Of a stretch of DNA of 64,000 nt, positions 1 to 8,507 are shown in pieces. A model generated the notes under the pieces. It saw only the letters and a list, made by a program, of their open reading frames with translations. It searched no databases and was not told where the DNA came from. The DNA comes from Raineyella sp. LH-20. Lineage in GTDB: Bacteria > Actinomycetota > Actinomycetes > Propionibacteriales > Propionibacteriaceae. The stretch lies in NCBI RefSeq assembly GCF_033110965.1, contig NZ_CP137003.1, positions 744,001-808,000 of the forward strand. The letters run 5' to 3'. Positions within the stretch are counted from its first letter, which is position 1. Each line of letters opens with the position of its first letter. The translations under genes and the position numbers were made by a program.

Positions 1-1226
1 GGCACGTTCTCCGCTGCGAGGGTCAGGGACTGGGCGAAAGTGAACTGGGTCTCGAACAACCCGCCCGGGACGGGACGCATCGGGTCCGGCGCATCGGGGA
101 GCTGGCGGGCGTAGGCAACCCACTCGTCGATCAGGATGAGGGCCGGGCCGAATTTCGTGAACAGCTCGCGCAGCAGGTTGCCGGGGTTGGTTCCCGTCTC
201 GTCGGCGTCCGCGACGATCGCGTACCCCTCCGCACCACCGAGTTGCCAGGCCAGCTCGCCCCACAGTGTGTGCACCACGGTGCCGTCGGGCTTCTGTGAC
301 GGCGTCGCCGGCGGGATCTCGTTGCCTACCAGCGCAGCTTTGCGGACGGGCTTACCCAGGACGTCGGCGTGTTCGCCGGCCAGCAGGTCCTGGACACCCT
401 GGGGGAACTCGTACAGAGAGCGTCCGGAGAACAAGTGCCACACCGCCAGCATCGAGTGGGTCTTGCCGCCACCGAACGTGGTCTGCAGGTTGATGACCGG
501 GTTGGCCGACCCCGAGCCGGAGATACGGTCGACCGCGCGGCGCAGCAGCTCCTTGAGACCGGCGGTCAGGTAGGTCCGGCGGAAGAACTCGACCGGGTCC
601 TGGTACTCGCTCGCGGCATTGCCCTGCACGGCGACCGAGTACAGGTCGGCGGCGAACTCGGCGTTGTTGTAGCGCCCCGTTGCCACGTCCGCGTGGGGCT
701 TGAGCACGTCGCGCCAGGACGGCAACGCCGCGTCCGCAGTACCGGGCAACGCCGCGGCACGCACGGCCTTGCGGGTCCGCTGCTCGAAGTCGCCACTGAG
801 GATGTCAAGGCGGGCCTTGCGGACCGCGTCCGCCTCGCGGGCTGCACCGACCGCGCGCATCACCCGCTCGATGGTGTCCAGCGCCCGTACCGCGTCGTCG
901 GGGGCGAACGGTTTGAAGTGTGCGACGTCGTTACGCACTCCGCGCAACTCACCCACGAACCCCTGCTCGGTGCGCGACAGGTGGGCATTGAACAAGTACC
1001 CGAGCTGGCCGATCGGCTCGGTGATGATGCGGAATTGGTCCTGTGGATCGGTCCGCGAGTACTCCTTACCCTCGATGCCCTTCTGAGCATCCTTCGCGGC
1101 CAGGAGCACGGTCCAGTCCTTGCCAGCGGGCACGTGCAGCGCGGTGACCCGCTCGATGTAGGGGTCCAGCACTCCCGCCAGAGACTGCAGCGCTGTGCGC
1201 ACCGCCTCAATGTTGCTCGACGCCAT
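1..1226 (-). CDS. DUF499 ATPase, N-terminal 408 residues, cut by window edge
   Basis: This is the N-terminal part of a large AAA-type ATPase of the DUF499 family, which occurs as the ATPase of BREX-like and other anti-phage loci. The start codon overlaps the stop of the upstream methyltransferase (TGATG), so the two are translationally coupled. Residues 1-130 resemble the Swt1-type HEPN domain and carry RNDVAH at 98-103, the R-x4-H signature of HEPN ribonucleases. A Walker A motif (FGGGKTHS, 251-258) and a Walker B motif (ALILIDEW, 362-369) follow. The C-terminus lies left of base 1. Family assignment is from motifs and the DUF1156 partner; whether the HEPN part is an active RNase is inference. 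Confidence 0.85.
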   Translation of the reverse strand, partial: MASSNIEAVRTALQSLAGVLDPYIERVTALHVPAGKDWTVLLAAKDAQKGIEGKEYSRTDPQDQFRIITEPIGQLGYLFNAHLSRTEQGFVGELRGVRNDVAHFKPFAPDDAVRALDTIERVMRAVGAAREADAVRKARLDILSGDFEQRTRKAVRAAALPGTADAALPSWRDVLKPHADVATGRYNNAEFAADLYSVAVQGNAASEYQDPVEFFRRTYLTAGLKELLRRAVDRISGSGSANPVINLQTTFGGGKTHSMLAVWHLFSGRSLYEFPQGVQDLLAGEHADVLGKPVRKAALVGNEIPPATPSQKPDGTVVHTLWGELAWQLGGAEGYAIVADADETGTNPGNLLRELFTKFGPALILIDEWVAYARQLPDAPDPMRPVPGGLFETQFTFAQSLTLAAENV

Positions 1227-4072
1227 CAGACCTCACCCACGAAGTCGAAGCCATCCTGAACCGCTGGACGGAGCTGAACATGACCGGCCGCTGCGGTCAG
1301 ATCCGTCCAGGATCCACCAAGCAGATTGAACAGCCGCGCGTCGTCCGGACGTGACTTTTGCGTCATCTCGTACAGGCGGTAGGCCAATCTCTGGACGGAC
1401 TCGACATCGATCTCCGGGCGAGTCCCCGCGGCGACCATGAGCTTCGCCGCTGCCTCAAGCCCGCCGTCCTCGGCGGACAGCACTCGCACGAGGTGCATCG
1501 CTGTCTCCCACACGGAGATGCTGTGGTCGGTCGCCGGGTTCCAGGTCGCCGGGAGGCTCGCAGGGGGAACCAGTTGGACCGTACTGCCGTTCTTGGTCAG
1601 CACACCGCTGTTGAGCAAGGAAGGCTCGCTGGTGCCGTACGCCTGCGAGAGACTGATGCCGTCTCCCGACGGGCCCGCGGCCCACCCGTACTGCGCATAC
1701 CAGGTGAGGCAGAACCTCGTGGTCGGATCGAGATCGCCCTCTTGCTCGGAGAGCACCTCGTCAACCACCTGGTTTATGACCGCGATCGCAGTCTTGACTG
1801 ACATATCCGAACCGTCGTTCTCCACGACGCCCTCGTAGCGGGAGAAGACGCCCATCCCAGGACCGATTGTCGCCTGGGCGAGGTCCACCGGGGCGATTGC
1901 TACCTGGCGCATCTTCTCCAACGCGCGGGGCAGCTCGCGCTTAAGCGTGGCGACGAACCCACGGCGGGAGGTTCGGCCTGCGGCCATATGGCGCGGACGT
2001 AGCACGAGGACGATAGACGAGGCGAGTGCGCTCGTGCCGGAGGCGATCATGCGGTTGCCCAGTTCCGTCCGCATCGGCCAGGTGGCCGTGATCGACCAGC
2101 CCCCACGGATCATTCCCTCAAGAATCGAGGCCCACCCGGTGTTACTCAGGCCCTCCGAATCAAGATCTGTCTGTTTGAATGCGTAGAACACCGTGATAGG
2201 AAAGTCGTCTGACGCCCCCTCGCGTGCGTGGGCAAAGACGTTCTCGAACCCTGTTTCGAAAAACCGCTTCGCGCCATCGCGTCCGTTGTGTCGGTGTGGG
2301 TTGGCGACGAGTTCTTCAGCCTTGGGCACGAGCATCGACGCAAACAAGCGCGGTTGGACTTCGCGGAGCGAACGACGTAGCCAAACGTAGAAGAAGTCTG
2401 AGAGATCCGAATATCCGATGTTGTCGTAGTACGGGGGGTCAGTGCTCACCACCAGGCCGCGATACTCCCGGGTAGCGGCATCGGCCTGGTCAGCATGCCC
2501 GGGCTCGCGAGCCGGAGTGTTTTCGAGGGAACGACAGACCCAATTGAGGTCCTCCAAGAAGTCCCCTGATGACCCACCGAACGGATTTGATTCGGCGAAG
2601 TCCCACGCCATGGGGATTTGCTGTCGCGCAAATAGGCCGCGAACTGCCTCCATTTTCGGGCTACTGTCCCACGAGTTCAGGGCGTTCGACTTGTTAGTCG
2701 TACGGCTGATCGCGAAGGCGAGGTATGTGGCGACAGCGTCCGCATAGGCCTCGGCGCCAGCGCCGCCGTCGGCGAGGCGATCACTAGACGGCAGGCCAGC
2801 AGCAAGCGCGTCTTCGACGACCTTCGCTCGTGCCTCGCCGACGAGGTCGCTGAGACTCGTGAGCGATGCCAACTGGCGCGCAGTGAAGAGGTCGGAGAAC
2901 TTGGCGAAACCGTAGATCGTGATGGTCTGGTTACTGTTGGGGCTCAAGCTATGGGGAGGCAGCAATCCAGGCGGACCGGAGACAACGTCCTGGGTTTCCG
3001 CTGCACGGTTGTCTGCGTCAGTCGGCGCGAGATAGACGCGCCGACGCGCCCCCTCAGCGACAACTGTCATCAGTCTCGCCGAAAGCCTGCCTGCCCGCCC
3101 TTCGGAGCGTACGTAGTTCAGGTCCGCCGTCGCTCCACAGGAAACACAGATAGCCCCAGTGCGCTTGACGGTTCCGTCGTTCTTCGCGGCGGGCGCGCTC
3201 CCCTTGTCGTGGCCGATGGTGAATTCGATGCGGCGCCCGCCGGGTGCTGCGGGGTCCTCCACCACAGCGGGGACGACGTACGCCTCTTTGCCCTTCTTCT
3301 TGCCAAGCCACCACGAGCGCACAAGGGGCATCTCAATGCCACACGCCGGGTTGGGGCACGTGACGGTCCGGGCCCAGATCCAAGCGATCGTCGTCGCCGT
3401 CGTCTTCTTGCCGGTCTCCTCGTCAACGACCTCGGCGTCGGGATACAGATGGCCGATGCGCTCCTTGGCCTGCTCCCGCATCCACGCTCCGTAGCGGCGC
3501 ACGTCCTCGGCGAGTCCGGTCGCGCGCGGCCACGGTCCGAGCGTGTTGGCTGCGGCCGGGAACACGGGCGGCCGGCCGGCGAACTTAGGCGGAATCTCGA
3601 TGAGCGCCTTGTTGATCAGGACGGCCACGGGGTTCAGGTCGGATGCGTGCGCCTCCAGGCCGAGGCGCTGTGCCTCGAGCGGGATCGTGCCCCCGCCTGC
3701 GAACGGATCGAGGATCGCGGGCGGGTTGCCGCCGGTGGACTTGAGGATCTCCTCGTGCGCCTCACGCATCAGGCCCGCGTCATTGACGTTCTCCCACTTG
3801 ACCAGGCGCCGGATGAGGTTGTGCAACCGCTCGCGCTCAACTGTCTGCTGTTCCTCGGTCAGTGACGGATCGGAGGACGGGTCGTCGACGAGTTGGGCGA
3901 AGAGCACCGCGCGCGCTGCCGCGAGCGGTCGGCGTGCCCACCACAGATGCAGTGTCGAGGGGTGGCCGTACCGGATCGACTTCTCGCGGGCGGACTCGGC
4001 ATTGATGTCCTCCAGCGGGATCGACACCTCGATCAGCTTCTTGCGGATCGGGGCGTCGGATGTCGTCGTCAT
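1226..4072 (-). CDS. DUF1156 DNA methyltransferase (N6-adenine/N4-cytosine type)
   Basis: A 948-residue protein. Its first 60 residues match the DUF1156 signature (IEVSIPLEDINAES, then HPSTLHLWWARRPLAAARA). An SAM-binding motif I follows (DPFAGGG, 122-128, and SDLNPVA, 144-150), with the catalytic DPPY at 545-548. This DPPY arrangement is typical of amino-methyltransferases that modify adenine or cytosine N4. Between the motifs lies a split zinc-ribbon-like set of cysteines (C239/C244 and C309/C312). DUF1156 enzymes pair with DUF499 ATPases, as in the type 3 BREX core, and the next gene here is such an ATPase, overlapping by one base. No PglZ-type phosphatase is visible in the window, so the system type is open. 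Confidence 0.9.
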   Translation of the reverse strand: MTTTSDAPIRKKLIEVSIPLEDINAESAREKSIRYGHPSTLHLWWARRPLAAARAVLFAQLVDDPSSDPSLTEEQQTVERERLHNLIRRLVKWENVNDAGLMREAHEEILKSTGGNPPAILDPFAGGGTIPLEAQRLGLEAHASDLNPVAVLINKALIEIPPKFAGRPPVFPAAANTLGPWPRATGLAEDVRRYGAWMREQAKERIGHLYPDAEVVDEETGKKTTATTIAWIWARTVTCPNPACGIEMPLVRSWWLGKKKGKEAYVVPAVVEDPAAPGGRRIEFTIGHDKGSAPAAKNDGTVKRTGAICVSCGATADLNYVRSEGRAGRLSARLMTVVAEGARRRVYLAPTDADNRAAETQDVVSGPPGLLPPHSLSPNSNQTITIYGFAKFSDLFTARQLASLTSLSDLVGEARAKVVEDALAAGLPSSDRLADGGAGAEAYADAVATYLAFAISRTTNKSNALNSWDSSPKMEAVRGLFARQQIPMAWDFAESNPFGGSSGDFLEDLNWVCRSLENTPAREPGHADQADAATREYRGLVVSTDPPYYDNIGYSDLSDFFYVWLRRSLREVQPRLFASMLVPKAEELVANPHRHNGRDGAKRFFETGFENVFAHAREGASDDFPITVFYAFKQTDLDSEGLSNTGWASILEGMIRGGWSITATWPMRTELGNRMIASGTSALASSIVLVLRPRHMAAGRTSRRGFVATLKRELPRALEKMRQVAIAPVDLAQATIGPGMGVFSRYEGVVENDGSDMSVKTAIAVINQVVDEVLSEQEGDLDPTTRFCLTWYAQYGWAAGPSGDGISLSQAYGTSEPSLLNSGVLTKNGSTVQLVPPASLPATWNPATDHSISVWETAMHLVRVLSAEDGGLEAAAKLMVAAGTRPEIDVESVQRLAYRLYEMTQKSRPDDARLFNLLGGSWTDLTAAAGHVQLRPAVQDGFDFVGEV

Positions 4073-4167
4073 CGGTTCAACTCCAAGGTGGATCGGCTGC
4101 TCCGCATGCTAGTTGTCGCTGCTGACATCTGCTCGAAGGGTTCGGCACCGGCGCCCAAGGCCCTCCA

Positions 4168-4548
4168 TCAAGCAGCGCCGCCTGGGCGGACGAGCCGCGC
4201 GATGTCAGTGGCTGCTTGTTTCATATTCTCGTGCTCCCAGACGCGGAGCACCGTCCATCCGATGGAGATCAGGTGAGCGTCGGTCTCCCGGTCGCGCTCG
4301 ACGTTGCGCTCGAGCTTGGCGACCCACCAGGCAGCGTTGGTGGCGGGTGACGTCTTGTGTTCGGGGCACCCGTGCCAGAAACAGCCGTCGACGAAGACGG
4401 CGACCTTCGCGCGGGTGAACAGGACATCGGCCCGTCTTCGGGGCATGCCCGGCAGCGGGTGGTCGACGCGATATCGAAGCCCCATGCGGTGGAGTTCGCG
4501 ACGGAGGATCAGCTCGGGCTCGGTGTCGCGTCTGGCCTGCCGGGACAT
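4168..4548 (-). CDS. vsr: Vsr-type very short patch mismatch endonuclease
   Basis: A 126-residue protein beginning MSRQARRDTEPELILRRELH. It carries the Vsr core: metal-binding Asp41 in RRADVLF, then FVDGCFWHGCPEH with His59 and His64, and the C-terminal IGWTVLRVWEHE. Vsr nicks beside T:G mismatches that arise when 5-methylcytosine deaminates. A divergent C5-cytosine methyltransferase begins 129 bases away, the usual pairing. I chose the ATG at 4548 because the longer in-frame extension runs antisense through the methyltransferase gene and has no Vsr-like sequence. The gene lies 95 bases upstream of the DUF1156 gene on the same strand, so it may head that operon. Confidence 0.9.
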   Translation of the reverse strand: MSRQARRDTEPELILRRELHRMGLRYRVDHPLPGMPRRRADVLFTRAKVAVFVDGCFWHGCPEHKTSPATNAAWWVAKLERNVERDRETDAHLISIGWTVLRVWEHENMKQAATDIARLVRPGGAA

Positions 4549-4677
4549 ACGAGCGGAGGTACTGGGCAGCACATTGGCAAGCGACACGCGCGACGCAGCG
4601 CCAGCGCTCGGCGTGGCAGTGGTGCCGGGCCCGCGCGGCTCGCTAGCCTCACTAACTATGTCGGCCACACCCCTATC

Positions 4678-5853
4678 ATGCCGCGCCCGATGATGGCGGC
4701 CGAGCCCGACTCTGTGGTCCGCACCCTCGACCTGTTCGCCGGTGCGGGCGGCCTCACGACAGGTCTGAGTCTCGCTGACGGCCTGAAGATCCTGCCTGTC
4801 TGCGCGGTCGAGGCCGACGAGTCCGCGGCCGCAACCTACACGCTCAACCACGGCGGGAGGATCGCGGACGGTCGCGTGGTCGGCGGGACGGTCTACGCCG
4901 GCAGGATCGAGGACTGGCTCGCTGATAACGCGGAGATCGACGTCGACCTTGTCGTCGGCGGCCCGCCCTGTCAGGGGTTCTCGACGCTCGGCAAGCAGGA
5001 TGCGGACGACAAGCGCAACGTCCTCTGGCGCAAGTACGCAGAGGCCGTCCATCGATCGGCCCCGCGCTACTTCGTCCTGGAGAACGTTCCCGCGTTCCTG
5101 ACCTCACCGCAGTGGGAGGTGTTCCAGGACGAGTTGGAGTCCGGGCTGCTCGCGGACTACGCGATCACGGCCGGCATCCTCAACGCGGCTGATTACGGGG
5201 CTGTCCAGGCGCGCAAGCGAGTCATCGTCATCGGGCATCGCAGGGATGTCCCCGATCCTGGCATGCCGGTGAAGACCCACGCGCATCACCACCGCAAGCT
5301 CGAGGAGATCTTCGAGGACATCCCCGACAAGGTTGACCGCGTCGGCGTCCCGGACGGGACGATCTGGTACGAAGGAACCGAACGTCCCGGCGCGTTCTCC
5401 ACTCGACAACTCCATTTCGGGCGCTACTACACCGACCTGTCGCTGAGGCGATTTGCGGCGATCCCGCGCGACGGGAGCAGGTTCAACCTTCCCGACGAAC
5501 TGCTGTCCCCGTGTTGGCGCAAACATCGGACTGGTGCCGGTGACGTCATGGGACGGATGCACCTCGACAAGCCGTCGGTGACGATCCGCACCGAGTTCTT
5601 CAAGCCCGAAAAGGGTCGCTACTTGCACCCGACCGAGAACCGCGTCATCACGCACTACGAGGCAGCCCTGATCCAGGGATTCCCGGAGAACTACCAATGG
5701 GTCGGCACGCGTGAGGAGATCGCAAGACAGATCGGGAACGCCGTGCCGATCCCGCTGGGCCGGGCAATTGGTCGCCAGCTTCTGGCGGCATTCCGGCAAG
5801 GCCGAAGCCCCTTAGACTGCGAGGCGCCACACGTTTCCTCCGAATTTCGTTGA
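4678..5853 (+). CDS. DNA (cytosine-5-)-methyltransferase
   Basis: A 391-residue C5-methyltransferase. It shows motif I DLFAGAGG (18-25), motif IV GGPPCQGFS with the catalytic Cys98, motif VI ENV (135-137), motif VIII QARKRV (177-182) and the C-terminal motif X GNAVPIPLG. The stretch between motifs VIII and IX is the target-recognition region, so the recognised sequence cannot be read off. ATGs at 4678, 4690 and 4693 are all possible; the first is taken. It is divergent from vsr and convergent with the AIPR gene. In such islands the enzyme can protect host DNA or belong to a composite restriction system. Confidence 0.93.
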   Translation: MPRPMMAAEPDSVVRTLDLFAGAGGLTTGLSLADGLKILPVCAVEADESAAATYTLNHGGRIADGRVVGGTVYAGRIEDWLADNAEIDVDLVVGGPPCQGFSTLGKQDADDKRNVLWRKYAEAVHRSAPRYFVLENVPAFLTSPQWEVFQDELESGLLADYAITAGILNAADYGAVQARKRVIVIGHRRDVPDPGMPVKTHAHHHRKLEEIFEDIPDKVDRVGVPDGTIWYEGTERPGAFSTRQLHFGRYYTDLSLRRFAAIPRDGSRFNLPDELLSPCWRKHRTGAGDVMGRMHLDKPSVTIRTEFFKPEKGRYLHPTENRVITHYEAALIQGFPENYQWVGTREEIARQIGNAVPIPLGRAIGRQLLAAFRQGRSPLDCEAPHVSSEFR

Positions 5854-5932
5854 CCGCAGCAGACCCCCTCCCCGGACAAGGCACTTTCCTCAGCTGAGGC
5901 AAACATATCCCGGACAGGGAATCGAAATTCGG
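5840..5932. terminator. Inverted repeat in convergent intergenic region
   Basis: CCGAATTTCG at 5840-5849 is matched by its exact complement CGAAATTCGG at 5923-5932. A separate perfect palindrome, CCTCAGCTGAGG, sits between them at 5888-5899. The element spans the end of the cytosine methyltransferase gene and the gap before the AIPR stop. It fits a shared terminator for the two convergent genes, although the 73-base gap between the arms is long for a simple hairpin. Confidence 0.4.
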
Positions 5933-5965
5933 CCCCCATTTCACCATGAATAACGTGATATTCAT

Positions 5966-7801
5966 TCAGGAAACACTGGTTTCGGTGAGCCCCAGGACGA
6001 CATCAGCAACGCGAGCCGTGAGACCTTGACGCTTTGTAGCATCCCTCGACGACATATTCTCCTCTACCGAGAATGAGTCGAGAGCAGACGTAACGCAACG
6101 ATATGCCGAGTCTAACCGTTCTTGACTAATCGGCCTCTTCGCGACCTCATCCCTAGAAACATCGGCCACATCTCGCCACGACTGCGGTGCCTTGCCGACG
6201 AGACGAGTAATATAGGCAAATGCCACGAAGTAGGAGATGTGCTTTCTTTGCCAGTAGGTCATCGCACCCTCAAGGCCATGCAAGTAGTCGTCGACTGCAC
6301 GCATGAGTACAACACAGGCATAATATACTTCTATATCCGCCTTCGGGTCAAAAGCGCGCTTGTAGCGTGAGTCTTCAGCCAGAAGTGAATTCGGCTTACC
6401 TCGGGCGACTTCTGGCCCGCCGTAGGCAATCGAATAGACAGCTTGTCCGAGATACGGAATACTTACGATCCTTCCTGGATCTCGACCAAGATTTCGGTGG
6501 AAACCTTTTCTGCGATCGTAGTACAGCCCCTTCGTTTCGAAGTACATCTCGATCCTGCGCTGAACCTCGTCCGTCGCCCTCAAGGAAGCATCCGCAACCG
6601 GAGTCTGGCGATTCGTCGCTCGGATTATCTTGTCTCGAACTCCTGCATCGCTTTCGACAATAATCCGGACTAGCAACTGACGCTGCTCGCCAATCTTTTC
6701 TTGAGCGTCGCCAGAGACGAACCACCGAGCCACGTTATGTGAAGTTTGTAAACCGTTGACGATCTGAATGTTCTTCATTGCAATCGTCTTGCCGGCGCCA
6801 TGCGCCTCGTCACACAGGATAGTCACACCATTGTTAAGCCACCAGAATTCCGGACTACCTGAATCCTCAAGAGAGGCATAGATCTCCTTATTTACCGCCA
6901 CCTCACCCTGAAAGTCTCGAACATTAGCCTCGAAAAGATGCCTACGAATTCCTCCATCTTCATCAAGAATCAAATTTGCATAGTTCGACAGCCTCACCAA
7001 AGCGATGTAAGAATTTCCGCTAAGGATCAGCTCCGAGCACTCGAGTTGGTGCGTAGGGTTCGAGCGGCGATTAAACCTTGCCAACAACTCGTCTGCACCT
7101 AAGAAGTCCGCCTGGACTTCGGATGAAGGTAGGCGCTTGAGAATCTCTTCCCGCAAAGCCTCTGACCTCAAGCTGACATTCGGAGAAATCCTTGAGACGT
7201 CGCCTCTGGAAATTATGTGCACCTGTACTGAAACACTCGGACGCCGGGTAAGGAGGTTGCGGTAGGCCTTCCGAAAGATATCCAACTGCTCCCGCACAGC
7301 CTCGTTCAGTTCACCTTTCAGTAGATCTATGTCTGCTGCCAGGTCAAGCGCCCGGGGCAAGATCGAGTAGAGCCGAGAGATAGAATCCTGCTTGAACGAG
7401 GTCGATTTCTTCGCCTGGATCACCACCAGAACTACCTCGATACCCTCTGGGGCCTTACGCGCCTCTGACTGATCCTCTACAAACCTGTGGTCTGACTGGG
7501 CAACGGTGCCACCGATTATGGTGAAGACGGAATCAATGCCACCGTCATCGCTCCCATCAACTATACCCATTTGAATCTCGTCAAGATTTGCATCATATTG
7601 ACGCAAAAGCAGCCAGGAGGTAAATAACTCCCAGGCGTCACTTTCGGGAGTGGTGGGTAAATTGGTATTTCGCCAGTCGGTGAAGACGGCTGAAATAAGA
7701 GTCTCGGCCCCGGACACACTTACCTCTCGAGTAAATAACTGAGGACGCCAGCTTGCGTCGTTCTTCTTCAGCATCCTTCGATTCGGCGCTGCGTCCAGCA
7801 T
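5966..7801 (-). CDS. AIPR-family abortive-infection protein with Mrr-like nuclease signature
   Basis: A 611-residue protein. The AIPR (abortive phage infection resistance) core shows WLNNGVTILCDEA at 321-333 and IQIVNGLQTS at 345-354. The N-terminal third has a pattern expected of a PD-(D/E)XK or Mrr-like nuclease fold: DGSDDGGIDSVF (Asp90), a hydrophobic strand and Gln129-Ala-Lys131 in VVIQAKKS. AIPR genes are known neighbours of C5-methyltransferases and Vsr endonucleases, as here. The ATG at 7801 follows GGAG at seven bases. Base composition is clearly lower in GC (33/60 and 28/60 in two lines counted, against 42/60 in a typical sugar gene), which suggests transfer. Nuclease activity is inference. 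Confidence 0.85.
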   Translation of the reverse strand: MLDAAPNRRMLKKNDASWRPQLFTREVSVSGAETLISAVFTDWRNTNLPTTPESDAWELFTSWLLLRQYDANLDEIQMGIVDGSDDGGIDSVFTIIGGTVAQSDHRFVEDQSEARKAPEGIEVVLVVIQAKKSTSFKQDSISRLYSILPRALDLAADIDLLKGELNEAVREQLDIFRKAYRNLLTRRPSVSVQVHIISRGDVSRISPNVSLRSEALREEILKRLPSSEVQADFLGADELLARFNRRSNPTHQLECSELILSGNSYIALVRLSNYANLILDEDGGIRRHLFEANVRDFQGEVAVNKEIYASLEDSGSPEFWWLNNGVTILCDEAHGAGKTIAMKNIQIVNGLQTSHNVARWFVSGDAQEKIGEQRQLLVRIIVESDAGVRDKIIRATNRQTPVADASLRATDEVQRRIEMYFETKGLYYDRRKGFHRNLGRDPGRIVSIPYLGQAVYSIAYGGPEVARGKPNSLLAEDSRYKRAFDPKADIEVYYACVVLMRAVDDYLHGLEGAMTYWQRKHISYFVAFAYITRLVGKAPQSWRDVADVSRDEVAKRPISQERLDSAYRCVTSALDSFSVEENMSSRDATKRQGLTARVADVVLGLTETSVS

Positions 7802-7828
7802 TAGTTTACTCCGACGTTCCGGCCAGGA

Positions 7829-7867
7829 GTGTCACAGCGCTCGCACGCCTTCGGCTCGCTCTGACAC
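7829..7867. other. Inverted repeat upstream of the AIPR gene
   Basis: GTGTCACAGCG at 7829-7839 pairs with CGCTCTGACAC at 7857-7867 at ten of eleven positions around a 17-base loop. It lies 28 bases upstream of the AIPR start and includes the stop of the exonuclease remnant. It could be a terminator for transcription from the right, a regulatory hairpin, or a leftover of the junction event. Confidence 0.4.
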
Positions 7868-7990
7868 GCGGTCCCCAAGCAGCCAGCCGGTGTCGTCCAC
7901 GTGCGCCGTCGCGATCTCGCCGATCCGGTCGTACCCGCTCGCGTTCAACCCGGTCGTCTGCAGATCGACCATCGGATAGCCGTTGCTCAC
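7832..7990 (-). pseudogene. Remnant of a DnaQ-like exonuclease, N-terminus only
   Basis: A GTG-started 52-codon ORF whose first 40 residues line up without gaps with the start of the intact exonuclease at 8952-10181. Over residues 4-39, 24 of 36 are identical (shared stretches DRI, HVDD, TTG and LLG). It breaks off after RV, and ten unrelated residues run to a TGA inside an inverted repeat. The catalytic Glu of the first exonuclease motif is Gln here (VDLQTTG against VDLETTG), so even the surviving piece would be inactive. It looks like a decayed duplicate of the neighbouring gene, cut where the defence island begins. Confidence 0.8.
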
Positions 7991-8058
7991 CGTGCCCCCA
8001 CGTTATCGACGCGGGTTTTAGCGGCCCACAGAGGAGTGCGGGCTCACTGCGGCGGTGA

Positions 8059-8412
8059 TCACATTGAGAGCCCGCCATTCCCGAGCAGCAAGACTTGTCC
8101 CAGGAGGGACGTGATCAGCCCGACGTACATCGGGTTGCGTACGTAACGGTTGAAGCCCGAGACCACGAGCCGCTCGGTGGGCGCCAGCGGCACCGGCGTA
8201 CCGCCGGCCTTCACGAACTCGGCGAAGGCCGACACGGTGGGCACCATCCCCCCGACGATCATCGTCGCGCCGAGGACGCGCATCGCCCTCCATCCGGCCA
8301 CCGGGCGCTGGAACTTCCACCGGGTGATGGCCCAGGGCAGCAGGCCGACGACCGTTCCGGGAGCAGCGATGAAGAAGACGATGCTGATGGCGGTCGCCGG
8401 GGCCCTCTTCAT
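8059..8412 (-). pseudogene. Truncated isoprenylcysteine/phospholipid methyltransferase-family membrane protein
   Basis: A 117-residue ORF starting MKRAPATAISIVFF after a good ribosome site (AAGAAGG, eight bases). It has an N-terminal membrane segment, further hydrophobic stretches and the family hallmark GFNRYVRNPMYVG near residue 93. Family members normally continue about 50 residues past this motif, with another membrane region and a conserved Glu-Pro SAM-binding tail. Here the reading ends abruptly at GNGGLSM, with no tail in the same or neighbouring frames. I read it as 3'-truncated, probably by the event that left the exonuclease remnant next to it. A short functional variant is less likely. 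Confidence 0.7.
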
Positions 8413-8507
8413 CGGACACCTTCTTCGCGAGGCGGGATCTGTTGACCATCGTAGGCACGGGATGCCACCTCGGGCGTCCGAGATTGCCACTCACCTACCG
8501 TGGAGCC

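Noticed and set aside
1-7801. Complete BREX type 3 system
   Set aside because: Only the DUF1156 and DUF499 components are visible. PglZ, BrxA, BrxF and the helicase are not in the window, so the name is not justified.
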